NCBI GenBank assembly: GCA_029255685.2
Contig: CM055311.2
Span: forward strand, 4,450,269-4,514,268
Length of the DNA: 64,000 nt
Source of the DNA: Silene conica
Taxonomy: Eukaryota; Streptophyta; Magnoliopsida; Caryophyllales; Caryophyllaceae
Direction: 5' to 3'
Below, piece after piece: positions 54,130-64,000 of the stretch. The first letter of the stretch is position 1, and each line of letters begins with the position of its first letter. The position numbers and the translations under genes are program-made. The notes beneath the pieces were generated by a model. The model saw only the letters and a program-made list of their open reading frames with translations, did not search any database and was not told where the DNA came from.

Positions 54130-56349
54130 ACCTGTTTTAGTCAAGTGCCCTACTTTGGGGTATCTTGTTGTTGAGCCGTAGTGTTATTCAGTTTTTTTTT
54201 CAATTTCGGTTTCTGTTGAACTACTTATTGCTTTTTTTTAGGACGTTTAGTTTTAGTTTTAGTTTAAGTTTTTTGTTTTAAGACTATAGACTTAGTACTT
54301 GGGGATTTTGCGCAAGTTTTGGGCGCGTATATATTGTTTTTACAGGTTTTGAAAGGAATTAACTCAATCCGTTGAGTTAATTCGAGGAAGAAAAGAGGAG
54401 CATTGTGACAGGACATCTGGTCGACCGACCAGATGCATCAGCCGGTCGACCAGCCTCTGGAATCCAGTAGCCACTGTCTACGGAGACATGGTAGGTCGAC
54501 CAAGGGTTGTGGTCGGTCGACCACTACCACTGCTACTGCCTGTTCTCGTTTGCCTCGGGAAGCGTACCAACAAGCCTAGGGAGTATTTCTCTCTATCTTT
54601 CTTTTATGCTTTCATTTTCTCCTTTATTTTCATACCTTGTAATTACTATTTATCACCCAAATGCTTTTAATTTCCGAAAAAAGGTTGTCTTGTTCTTTTT
54701 CAGGTCTATAAGGTAGCACTGCTGGCTACCAGAACCTCCTAGCTCACGCTGGTTTGGGGAGGTTTCCGTTCGCGCATATATTCCGTGAGTTCCTTCCATA
54801 TTCCTCCTTAGTTTTATTTTATCGCAAATTCCCATATCCCATGTTCTTTGCATATGATATTGCACAATGGGGACATTGTGTGATTTGGTTTAGGGAAGGG
54901 TTTTGCGTCGCATTCATGTTTTATTGCATTTTTGTCTCACGTTTATTGCATTTCCGTTTTGCATTGTATCTTTCATTTCTCTTGCATATACACAAAAATC
55001 CAAAAAAATAGAAAAATTTCAAAAATTTCAAAAAAATGCACGTTTATTTTAGCATATAGGTTGAGTCGGAACGATAGTATTTCAATGATTACTTTGCATT
55101 TGATCTGTTTATGCCCAAGCCGTGCTTGTCAACATGTTTTAGTAGTAGAATCATATGCATAGTCTACGAGTTTTTGTCAAACTAGTTGTTAATCTTGAGA
55201 CTTGACTTTGAATTTTGACAAACTACTATACATTCTGAGTTTTTAGAGCCCTTGTACTGGTGTCATCTATGACCAATTGTTTAGGATGTGAGTAGTACTT
55301 CCCCGGAGACATGTTACATCAATTTGCATAAACATGAACGTAACTGCTGTATACTTGTATGCTATCTAGTTTTGTGATTTTTGACACGTGCAATGAGGTC
55401 CCTTTCTCTATTCTTACCCATAAGCTTCACATAGCCAAATCTGCCCTTTTGTCCCTTAAGCTACATCACATACTTAGCCTACCCTATCCAAGCTAGTATT
55501 TGTGGTCACGGGAATGTTTTAGGTCTTTTTGGTTGTTATGCTCTCATTTGAGAAAGAAAAAGAAAAAGGAAAAGAAAAGAAAAAGGAAAACAGAAAAAGA
55601 AGAAAAATCGAAAAGAAAAAAATATACTGCAAGTCAGTCGACCGACCGAGTCACATGGTCGGTCGACCAACTGTCAGAACCAGAAATTCGCAATCTGCTT
55701 GAAAGTTTTATTCATTAGTGATTTATACTCCCACACTTCATTAATATCATTTGGGAGTCGTTTTCCTCAAAAATTTGTGAGATTTGTGCCTCAAGGTAGC
55801 ACCATGTTCATTAATATTAGGTTCGGAAGTGATGAGATGTCGTTGTTTGGTTTTCGTTGTTTGCTAGCTTGGTTCTTAAACTCCACATATCCAAACCATT
55901 TTTAGCCTTTCTTACCCATTACCTCACATATCCTTACTTTTCCTCAGCACATGTGTCAAGGTCACTTTATTGGTATGTATATGCACGGCTGTAGAGATTG
56001 TTTTCATGTTATATTGCAGGCATGTTTTCATGGGTCGAAATTAGTTGAGTGTCACTACAAAGTTACTTATTTCAATCTTTTACATATACTCGCACCCTTT
56101 GCTTATTGTGCGATTTGAGCGACCCGCGAGAGTCCATTATGACAAAGTCTTTATGGTTGATAGATTAGCAAAGTTTGACAACTTCATAACTCGTTTGCAT
56201 GATTCATTTACTATTTCATTGTTGACTTGGCATTAAATTGGTTTAGGCTTTTCATTTGCATTTCGCTCTGAGATTGAAATCGTTCAATTAGTGTAAGATC
56301 GAGTCTAGTTTTTGCTTGAGGACAAGCAAGGGTTTGGTTTGGGGAAGTT
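54130..56349 (+). other. Athila-type non-coding 3' region with purine tract
   Basis: No coding domain, although in other copies of this family the region is equally long and conserved in order (compare the inverted relic at 45290-46640). It carries cassettes at 54417-54455, 54490-54525 and 55632-55670, an A/G-rich stretch at 55550-55625, and the polypurine tract at 56323-56349. Confidence 0.7.
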
Positions 56350-58179
56350 TGATGCGTGTCTTTTATATGATGTTTTACACCTCATTTCACACGCATTTCA
56401 GAGCTCATTCGTGTAGTTTAGGCTACTATTTCCCCTATTTCGTTTACTTTCGTATTTTGGTGCATTATTGCAGTTTAATGCGGAAATGAGTACATATTGA
56501 ACTAAACCCGTCCCCGAGTGCTTAGCATAGCATTTTACATAAAGAGGATAATTAAGGAATGAACTTGGCGCGCGCTTCAAGGCCTGAAGATAGCATAAGC
56601 AAGGGTGCATACAGTTTACAAGTTTCAACAAGGAAATAAAGAATCGCTCCAAGATATTGCAGCCTGTTTCAAATGGCTATATCTAGAGTTCTAGAGCTGA
56701 TAATGGAGTGATTCCAATGGGAGGTGAAAGCTTATCCTCTTATTTTTCGAACGCCGCGCGAATCGCTTTGTTATGATAAGCAACAAAGAAATGACAGCTG
56801 TTTTAAGATCGACGCGCGCTGCAGAATTTGTCAGAATACATTACTGTACCTGATATTTGGTCGATCGACCACCTAGCATGGTCGGTCGACCAAGGCACCT
56901 GATGAGCGAGATTTCAAAAATAAAATTTAAAAGATCAGAAGCTTCTCTGGGCCCAACAGTTGGTCGGTCGACCACCTACTATGGTCGGTCGACCACCAAT
57001 GCACTCTGACGGAAATTTAAAAGACGTGTTGAAGCCCATTATCGAGTTTAGGGTTTGGAGTTAGGGTTTTTCGAGACTACTATATAATGCACACCCCTCC
57101 CTTAGTTCGATGCATCCAGTTTTTTTATCAACTTTCCTTAGCTTTAATCAGATTCTTTAGTTTTTAATCTAGTTTTTCTATTAGTTTACACAAATTTCTG
57201 TTCCACGCAAGATTTCAATAAAGTTCATTCCCGTTCTTACTTTCCTCCTTATTTTTACGGTAATTCTTGTTCTTTAATTTCAGTTTAATTACAGTTTTCA
57301 TAGTTTAGTACCGGTTAGTTAGAATCCCATGCCATTGTTCTTAATTACGATTTCATTCATCAAGATTTATGTTGTTTTGATTATTATAATTCCTGTTTTC
57401 ATTAGGATTATGAGTAGCTAGACCCCTTATGTTAGGATGTAGGCGACCTATAGCGTAGATGGCGTAGTTTAGGACTACCCGTAGCAGTACTTGGTCGACC
57501 GACTAGTTTCTCTGGTCGGTCGACTGAGTTGATTGGTCGATCGACCGGAGAACCTGGTCGATCGAATGATTTCGCGTTTGATCAGTTTTGCTTTATCCCG
57601 TTAAAAGCAATATCTCTCAATGAGACCAAAAGGAGACTTGTTAGATGCTTAGTAATGACCAACCCAAAGATCGAAAGACAGGGAAGGGTATTAGTTAACG
57701 GTTTAAACGTTTAAGTTACCGACGATCGAAAGATTTGTGACTTAGGCTTTAGGAATCACTAATCGTGTTGACACCTAGTATTAGTGGGATCTAGGGACTA
57801 GTAGCATAGGCCGAAAGGAGCTATTAATTAACCTGGACCGAATGGACTCGTTATACGCTTCTTACGCGACTGCAATACGGACTTACCTAGAATTTTATGC
57901 CACCGTAACTATAGTAAACCGAACATCTTAGCATCTCTTTTATCATCATTTACATCCTATTTTTCAGTTTTGTTCTTATCTTTTCTTTTAGACTTAGTTG
58001 TTATCAAACCAATCAAAACATCCCCCTTTTACTATTACTTTATTGATTAAAAATTAGTAAACAAAATTAACCTTGTCTCTCTGTGGTTCGACCCGTACTA
58101 CCACTAGCTTCTGTTAGTTTTAGTTCGGAAATATAAATTTTATCTTTGACACCCACAAGGGCCACAACGACGGGTATCA
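56350..58179 (+). repeat. 3' LTR of the Athila-type element
   Basis: 1830 bp, homologous to the 5' LTR over its full length including the cassettes (56860-56895, 56960-57000, 57490-57570). Scattered substitutions separate the two. Confidence 0.9.
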
Positions 58180-58184
58180 TTAGG

Positions 58185-58949
58185 CATATAGTTTGCGGTT
58201 ATGCTCTATACATAGATTTCGGATGTCGTGGTTATGCGCTCCGTTAGCTAGTATCGTGGTTATGCGATCTAGTGGTCGGGGTAACGGTTATGTTCGCCGA
58301 CGGCGTTCATTCTATTCTTGTTGTTTAGTAGCTTTCATGCTATGGTTGTGGTGAACGGTTATGTTCATTCTTGTAAAATGAGTTGGATGGTTAGATCCGA
58401 TTGTTCTTGTATTCACATACATCTCACATGCGTTATGGTTTGTTTGACGTTACATGCCCTATTATGTCGAACATGTTGGATAACAAATTGTAATTGTTAA
58501 ATTAATCACATGCTTACTCGTATGAGTTGCTATTGTTATTGTTATTGTCAACGTTATTGTTATTGTTATTGCTTACTTGTCTTTGTTAAAAAATGGCATG
58601 GGAGAACCTTGGCTTACTACCCACTAACGTTATGATTCATGTTTTATGAATGACAGGTTTGTGGAGCATAGTTGGGGGAGACGTGTGGGCTAGCGAGAAC
58701 TTAACCTTGGACCTAAATTGTCTTTTTGTATCGCTAGACTACGTAACGTTATGTTTATATTCGTGGGATATCTTTTCTCCATACACTCTGTTGGTTGTAG
58801 GATTTAACTTACTATTTCCCTTTCCGCATTATCTTTCGTTTGAACCTTCGCATGCTAGGTTATTTAACTTGTTGAAGAAAAAGTTTTAAAAACCTCTTGT
58901 TTCCGCTTATTTGTGTTTATATTTTTCCGCTAAATCGCGGGGGTTCACA
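58185..58949 (+). repeat. gypsy 5' LTR, second part
   Basis: Continues the LTR begun at 48266 and ends CGCGGGGGTTCACA, mirror-like to its TGTAACACCCGCG start. A TTATTG microsatellite lies at about 58530-58570. One base later a tRNA-Met type primer binding site, TTGGTATCAGAGCC, begins at 58951. Confidence 0.85.
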
Positions 58950-60338
58950 GTTGGTATCAGAGCCTAAGTTGCTCCCGACGCACATATGTGCTTCCCCCAA
59001 CCATAACTTGACCAAAACTTGAATAACGAATGAGAGATTGGGTAGAATTTAAGGACCTAAGTTTGTAGTCTTTTTGTGAATGGTAATTAATAAGGTTAAT
59101 AGTTTGCTCTTGTGTTTTAGAAGGATGGTGTGATCAAGCGAAGCCGATAATGCTATCATGCAAGCTCTCTTGCAAGTCCTTCAGAATCAGCGAAATAACC
59201 AAGAGTAACCTAATCCGAGGAATAATGTCAATCGTCAAGGTAGCTTTGCTTAGGTTGCAAGCCAACTATCAAGGAAAAACACCAAGGCTTATGGTGGAGA
59301 AGTCGACCCCGTGGCTCTTACCGAGTGGTTCCGTGAGATGGAAAAGAGTTTCTCGATGTATGATGTGCCGGACAATGAGAAAGTCAAGCTAGCCTCTCAT
59401 TTCCTAGTCCGTGAGGCCGATAGGTGGTGGGCAATGACATGTCTGGCGGTGACCCTTGACCCGACTTTGATTGGACCCGTTTCAAAGCAATGATAGAGAC
59501 AAGGTTCTACCCTAATGAGTTGAAGCAACAAAGGATGAAGGAATTCATGGAGTTCCGGCAAGGAAAGCTTTCGGTGCAAGCCTTAACCGACAAATTCAAT
59601 GAACTTCCTCATTTTTCAACCAAATTTGTCAAGGAAGAAGATGATAGGGTGTACTTCTACAAAAGCAAACTTTCCCCGAAGATAGCAAGTATGGTGCGCC
59701 GCGACTCTACCTCCTTTGTAGCGGTCTATGATGATGCCATTTGGGCGGAGTCTTCCATCAAGTCAATTGAGGATGAGAGCAAATCTTTCTCTTCTCCTAC
59801 TTCTTCCCGTCCATCTTACCAAGAAAAAAGGCCTTATGTGTCTCCTTCTTCTACTCCTAACTCCAACTAGAGGAGGTTTGTACCTAATCAACAAGCCTCT
59901 CGCCCTCAAGCTAGTAATGTTGCTTCCTCCAGAGGCCGTGTTTGTTTCAAGTGCAATGCTTCTTGGCATCCGGGTTTTGATTGTGATGCTCAACCCCTCC
60001 TTTGCTTTGAGAGCAAGAAGCTGGGCCATCGTGTTAGAGATTGCCCCGAGAAGAGAGTCTTACTCCTTTCAAGCCAAAGCCTAAGGGTACCATCTTTGTC
60101 ATGAGCCGAGCCGAGGCCGAAGCTCATCCCGTATAATTGCCGGTATGTTTTTCGTGCATGATCTTGCTTGCCTTATTCTTTTTGACACCGGTGCTTCTTT
60201 GTCTTTCATATCCACCAAGTGTTCGGATAAACTCAAGCTTAAATCTACGCCATACGAGGAGACTTCTATCTCCTTGCCATCCGGGGAAATTATCTCTTGT
60301 TCTTCATCTTACATGGATGTTCCCATAGTGATCGCCAC
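58950..60338 (+). pseudogene. Ty3/gypsy gag and protease, degenerate and truncated by CACTA
   Basis: After the primer site, gag sequence begins near 59130 (IMQALLQVLQNQRNNQE) with in-frame stops. The gag core reads VDPVALTEWFREMEKSFSMY, EKVKLASHFLVREADRWWAM and, in another frame, FYPNELKQQRMKEFMEFRQG, LTDKFNELPHF. Zinc-knuckle-like Cys/His sequence follows (CFKCNASWHPGFDC, LGHRVRDCP). The aspartic protease starts near 60150 with LILFDTGASLSFIS and is cut off by the CACTA element at 60338. The LTR termini, the order of the parts and the tRNA-Met primer suggest a chromovirus of Tekay type; the lineage is inferred. Confidence 0.8.
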
Positions 60339-60351
60339 ACTATTAGAAAAA

Positions 60352-60605
60352 ACATCTATTGCGTCAGTCAATTTACATCAGTTCTACAAAAACTGATGTA
60401 AAAAGTACTTAATTTTGGCGGGAATCCATTTTTGCTCTATAGTCAAACTTTTTGCGTCGGTTCTTAGGAAAAACTGACGCATATAAAGCATCAGTTCTCA
60501 ATAAAACCGATGTATTTGATCAAATGCATCAGTTCTTAGAAAAACGGACATATATGTATTTGATCAAATACATCAGTTCTTAGAAAAACCGATGTATTTC
60601 ATCAT
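60352..60605. repeat. left subterminal repeats of the CACTA element
   Basis: About ten copies of a 10-12-bp motif (GCGTCAGTT / ACATCAGTTCT and complements). In En/Spm such arrays bind the TnpA protein. Confidence 0.8.
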
Positions 60606-62224
60606 TCCCATATTAAACATCAGAATATCAGAATATGAGATCTTTCGTCACTTCGTCCCCATTCATTATTTCGAAACCTCAAAAAAAAAATAACCCCATT
60701 TCCTCCATTCCCTCATTCCAATCGACACCCTACCGTACCACACCACACCACGCCAACGATCTATTGCCGACCCACTGACGCTCGCCACTGATTCCATTGT
60801 CGCCGTATCACTCTTCTACTTATCTAATTCCTAATTTGATATTGGTATGTTTTTTACTTAATTTGTTTCGTAAGTTCTTTCAATAAGTAATTATTGTTGT
60901 TTACATACAATTTTGTGTAGTAATTGATTTGTTAGTATGAATTGAATGTAAATCTAGAATTGTTTTAGGGTTAGGGTTAAGTCAAATTGAGGGTTTTCTA
61001 TTTTGATTAGCCTGACTCGCCTTCAGTAAAGTTGGGTAGATTAGAGTACTTGCAAAATTTCTTTTACTGAATGATGTTTATCTAAATTTCTTCTCAAATG
61101 TCTGTTCTAGTAGTCTAGTACTAGTTTGTAATATTTTTAATGATTTTATGTGGTTTTCAAGTGGACATCGAAATTGTACCTTGACATCCGTGCTGAATCC
61201 GCATTAGGTATAGCTGAATCCTGAATGTGATGATTTGAGTAACTTACTGTCAATTGACATGCCAATCTGATGCTCTATGTTTTCTTTTCACAGTAATGAT
61301 TCGACTAAGTTCCTCTTTAAGGGATTCAAGCTGAGGCTGTGACTTAACTTCAGGAGTTTACTCCTAGGACTTAGCTCAAACCTGTATATTTGTGTAATAT
61401 AGAGAAGGGAGTAATGGTCCATGGTGTCATGCATTGTGCAGGAAATTCATGTCCTCCGATTGGTATGTCCGCGCGCTTATCACCCTTTTCTTTTATTTGA
61501 ATTTGTAATGTTGTATTCCTAGTTCTTTTGCTGCAATGTTAATGGTTTTATTTAAAACCATTAAATATAAATATTTGACAATCATCAAAACATTGTGGAA
61601 AAGGAGAAGCAATTACAATAATGATCATCAAAGGCAAACATACATATAAAATATAGAAAAGTTATCCACACAAACCAAATTAAAATATTATCCATACTAA
61701 GAGCTTATAAGGGTACCAGACACCTTCCCCTCCATACTCAGAGCTTATAGAATGTGATGTCATGTTGCAGTCCAGGTGTGATACCATGATGATGGGATTA
61801 TGGTCGTTATGGGATTATGGCTTACAAGGTTTTGCATCCTAGTAGCAGCCTTTAAAATTACCTACTCTTGGACTCTAGCACAGCTGCACAGCTGCATGGG
61901 GAAAATATTGTCCTTAAGCCATAATATTGCTGTAACATAACCTTAATATTCCGGACCATAACTTATGTGATTCAACATAACCTTAATGTTGTGACTATAT
62001 CCCCTGTTACACATGATGTTACTAAGAGATATGGGGATATGATTTGCTGAAATTCTGTCATTATTAAGTTGAGAAACGACAATCTTTTTTCCCTTTTTTA
62101 AAAATAAATGTTTTTTCTATGAAGTACGTCTCATTCTCAAGTTTGGCAAAAATGTGTTATACGTCCTCTAATTTTATGTTCTTGTCATCTTAATTTCTCA
62201 TTTGAAGTTGGCACAACGTTTTAG

Positions 62225-62830
62225 GACATAATTCATTGCCATGATTGGTCAAGCACTCCGGTGGCGTGGTTGTACAAAGAGCATTATGGACAGTACGGTC
62301 TAACTAATGCTCGATTTGTCTTCACTATTCATAATCTTGAGTTTGGAGCACCAATTATTGGACGAGCGATGGCATACGCAGACAAGGCTAAAACTGTGAG
62401 TAATATATTGATTAAACGCTTGTTATGAACTACGGTCTATGGTCTATGGGTGCCTACGTTATAGTCAATTCCCATAGGTGAATCTAAGCTACTGACTTTA
62501 CAATTTTTATCCTTTCAAACAACAAATGTCTTAGGTCGGAGTATTAAATGACCTTTAATAAACCAGTGTCCTAGCTAACCGGAAAAACTAAAACAAGAGA
62601 TGTAAGCCATCAAAAATGATCTTTTTTCTGATTGAATGTTATGTTATGGTTCATGTGACTGTTGATGATTCTTTTGATTATTTTTTTTTGTGTATTGCCA
62701 GGTTTCTAATACCTATTCCAAGGAGGTTGCTGGAAACTCTGTAATTGCTCCCCATCTTTACAAATTTCACGGTATATTGAATTGGATTGATCCTGATATA
62801 TGGTATCCATACAATGATAAATTCATTTCG
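62225..62830 (+). pseudogene. captured class III starch synthase fragment (two exons)
   Basis: Exon A (62225-62395, 57 codons) and exon B (62702-62830, 43 codons) are both open and in phase 0, separated by a GT-AG intron of 306 bp and bordered by a TTTTAG acceptor and a GTGAGT donor. Exon A reads DIIHCHDWSSTPVAWLYKEH ... VFTIHNLEFGA ... AMAYADKAKT; exon B reads VSNTYSKEVAGNSVIAPHLY ... GILNWIDPDIWYPYNDKF. This matches the ADP-glucose binding and catalytic domain of plant starch synthase III (SS3). Two residues usually invariant differ: Trp replaces Gly in NGIDPD and Tyr replaces Asp in IWDPYND. Upstream and downstream exons of SS3 were not found, so this is a gene fragment carried by the CACTA element, not a working enzyme. 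Confidence 0.88.
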
Positions 62831-63559
62831 GTGAGTGGTTTGTTTAGAAGACAGTTAAACTTGAGTGCGGTTTAATACTCTAAAATTATAATTTTTTTCC
62901 CTTCTCCTTTCTCAAGATCTGGTGGATTTTAAATTTTCTCAAGTTTTACTTTAAATTTCAGCTGACAACTTTTACAAAATAAAAACTTTAAATGTTTCTT
63001 TACTCATTTCTTTTTAGTCATGATCTTATAATCTTCCTTTTTAAGTCTTTTCAATTTGTTCTCCCTCTTTCCTTTGCTTTGCCTTTTCTTAGTAGCCTTT
63101 ATTTTCTGGTTGTTCATTGTTACACACTATTGTTCTTATATGGAATACAAAATACGTGTACCTAATTCCATCCTTTTCTTACCAGAGTAGAGGGCTTTAG
63201 AGGAGAAGAAAGCAGTTGTGATGGACGCAAAAGACTCAGAAAACCTTGCTATGTCCGGTTGAGACGTTGCGTTGTTTAAGGTTTGTGGCATCGAGTTTGG
63301 ATTGATATATAGTTTTATGTAAATTTACTAGATGTTTAAATAATATTTAGTATAGATTAGCTTAGTGACTAAGACGTTTGTGGGATTATTTGTACTTTGG
63401 ATTGTATTTTTGGAACGTTGATCGGATGAAATATAATGTCCGTTGGTTGGATATCTTAATGCAGGTGGTTTTAAATTTTTGGCATTTTTTGGTATCAGTT
63501 TTATTATAAGGAGGAGCTACCGAAATTTCGGTAGCGAATTTTTTTAAAAAAATATAAAA

Positions 63560-64000
63560 ACAATTTGCATCAGTTCTTACAACAAATGACGCAAATGGTA
63601 AACAATAATTGCATCGTTTTTGAAAAGAAATGACGCAAAAAATAAGCACAAAAGAGTCGGTTCCAGTCATAACTGACGCATATAACACTCTACATGGCGC
63701 TAAAATAGCTTATCAAATACATCAGTTGTAGAACAACTGATGCAAAAAGGTGCGCTAAATACATCAGTTCTTGAACAACTGACGCAAAAGGGTATATATT
63801 TGCGTCAGTTCTGCCACTTTTTGCGTCGGTTCTGATACAGGAAATGATGTATTTGATGATGTATTTGCGTCGGTTTTTAGTTAAGAACTGATGCAAATAA
63901 TGACCTTTTGCGTCAGTTTTAAAACTGACGTTTCAATAAACGTCCCCCCGATATACGTCAACCCAGAACCGACGCAATAGGGCGCCTAAAACTGACGCAA
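63560..64000. repeat. right-hand subterminal repeats of the CACTA element (partial)
   Basis: Many copies of TTTGCGTCAGTT, GAACTGATGCAAA and AACTGACGCAA occur in both orientations up to the window edge. The terminal CACTA repeat itself is not reached. Confidence 0.8.

Larger units (their letters stand above)
49969..58179 (+). mobile_element. complete Athila-type Ty3/gypsy element, non-autonomous, 8.2 kb
   Basis: LTRs of 1818 and 1830 bp (49969-51786, 56350-58179; TGATGCGTGTCTTTTATATG ... GACGGGTATCA) flank an interior with primer binding site TGGCGCCGTTGCCGGGGA (51792-51809, tRNA-Asp type as usual for Athila), a gag gene, and a purine tract GGTTTGGTTTGGGGAAG before the 3' LTR. Flanking pentamers are GTAGG and TTAGG, one mismatch. 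Reverse transcriptase, RNase H and integrase are absent: after gag the sequence passes into a long non-coding 3' region. The LTRs are very similar by eye; the 3' LTR has a small duplication (GGGCCACAA). Confidence 0.92.
60339..64000. mobile_element. CACTA (En/Spm) element with captured gene, right end outside window
   Basis: The left end, CACTATTAGAAAAAACATC, begins at 60339 after CCA inside the gypsy protease. Subterminal repeats follow, of the form TGCGTCAGTTCT, CATCAGTTCTTAGAAAAA and ACTGATGTA in both orientations (60352-60605). A similar dense cluster covers 63560-64000 and runs off the window, as expected for the other subterminal region. No transposase (TnpA/TnpD type) was found. The interior holds a starch-synthase gene fragment with introns (62225-62830). 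Confidence 0.88.

Overview
The window reads as an intergenic, repeat-dominated piece of a flowering-plant (eudicot-type) nuclear genome. Evidence: AT-rich sequence with GT-AG introns, a plant polygalacturonase gene, plant mariner (DD39D), CACTA, MULE, hAT, Tourist and Stowaway DNA elements, plant Copia and Ty3/gypsy (Athila-type and TGTAACACC-type) LTR retrotransposons, TRIMs, tRNA-derived SINEs and RTE-type LINE fragments. The species cannot be named from the sequence alone.

Only three stretches look like host genes. (1) A five-exon, minus-strand polygalacturonase (GH28) at 10828-12839, apparently intact at 470 codons, with a SINE relic in intron 1. (2) A small two-exon plus-strand gene at 28428-28809 encoding 97 residues of unknown function. 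(3) A six-exon minus-strand NTF2/SnoaL-like gene at 28829-30438 with a probable one-base frameshift, a duplicated start region and a MULE ending 43 bp upstream of its start codon.

Layout: 0.2-6.5 kb holds a Stowaway MITE, an RNase H relic, two RTE-type LINE tails, two SINEs and a possible LTR remnant. 6.5-9.9 kb is a MULE with a 2.3-kb solo LTR inside it. 10.4-13.1 kb is a small solo LTR followed by the polygalacturonase gene. 15.5-17.5 kb has hAT MITEs and a Copia fragment. 18.16-23.91 kb is a mariner-like element with a dead transposase gene, a TRIM and a 131-bp satellite array. 24.8-27.2 kb has a MITE and a Copia pol relic split by a Tourist element. 28-30.5 kb is the small gene island. 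30.5-33.9 kb is a MULE, a Helitron and an unclassified element. 33.87-41.41 kb is a Copia element carrying two solo LTRs. 42.3-44.9 kb is a short LTR element carrying an Athila-type solo LTR. 45.3-60.3 kb is a multi-level nest: an inverted Athila relic, then a gypsy element, then a second Athila-type element inside that element's 5' LTR, then a TRIM inside the Athila gag gene. 60.3 kb to the window end is a CACTA element carrying two intact exons of a class III starch synthase.

The most notable points are the starch-synthase capture in the CACTA element, the many paired palindromic GGTCGACC cassettes in one Athila-type family, the mariner element containing a higher-order satellite and sharing its ends with a nearby MITE, and five solo LTRs that all keep 5-bp target-site duplications. 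All statements rest on reading the sequence; no database search was possible.
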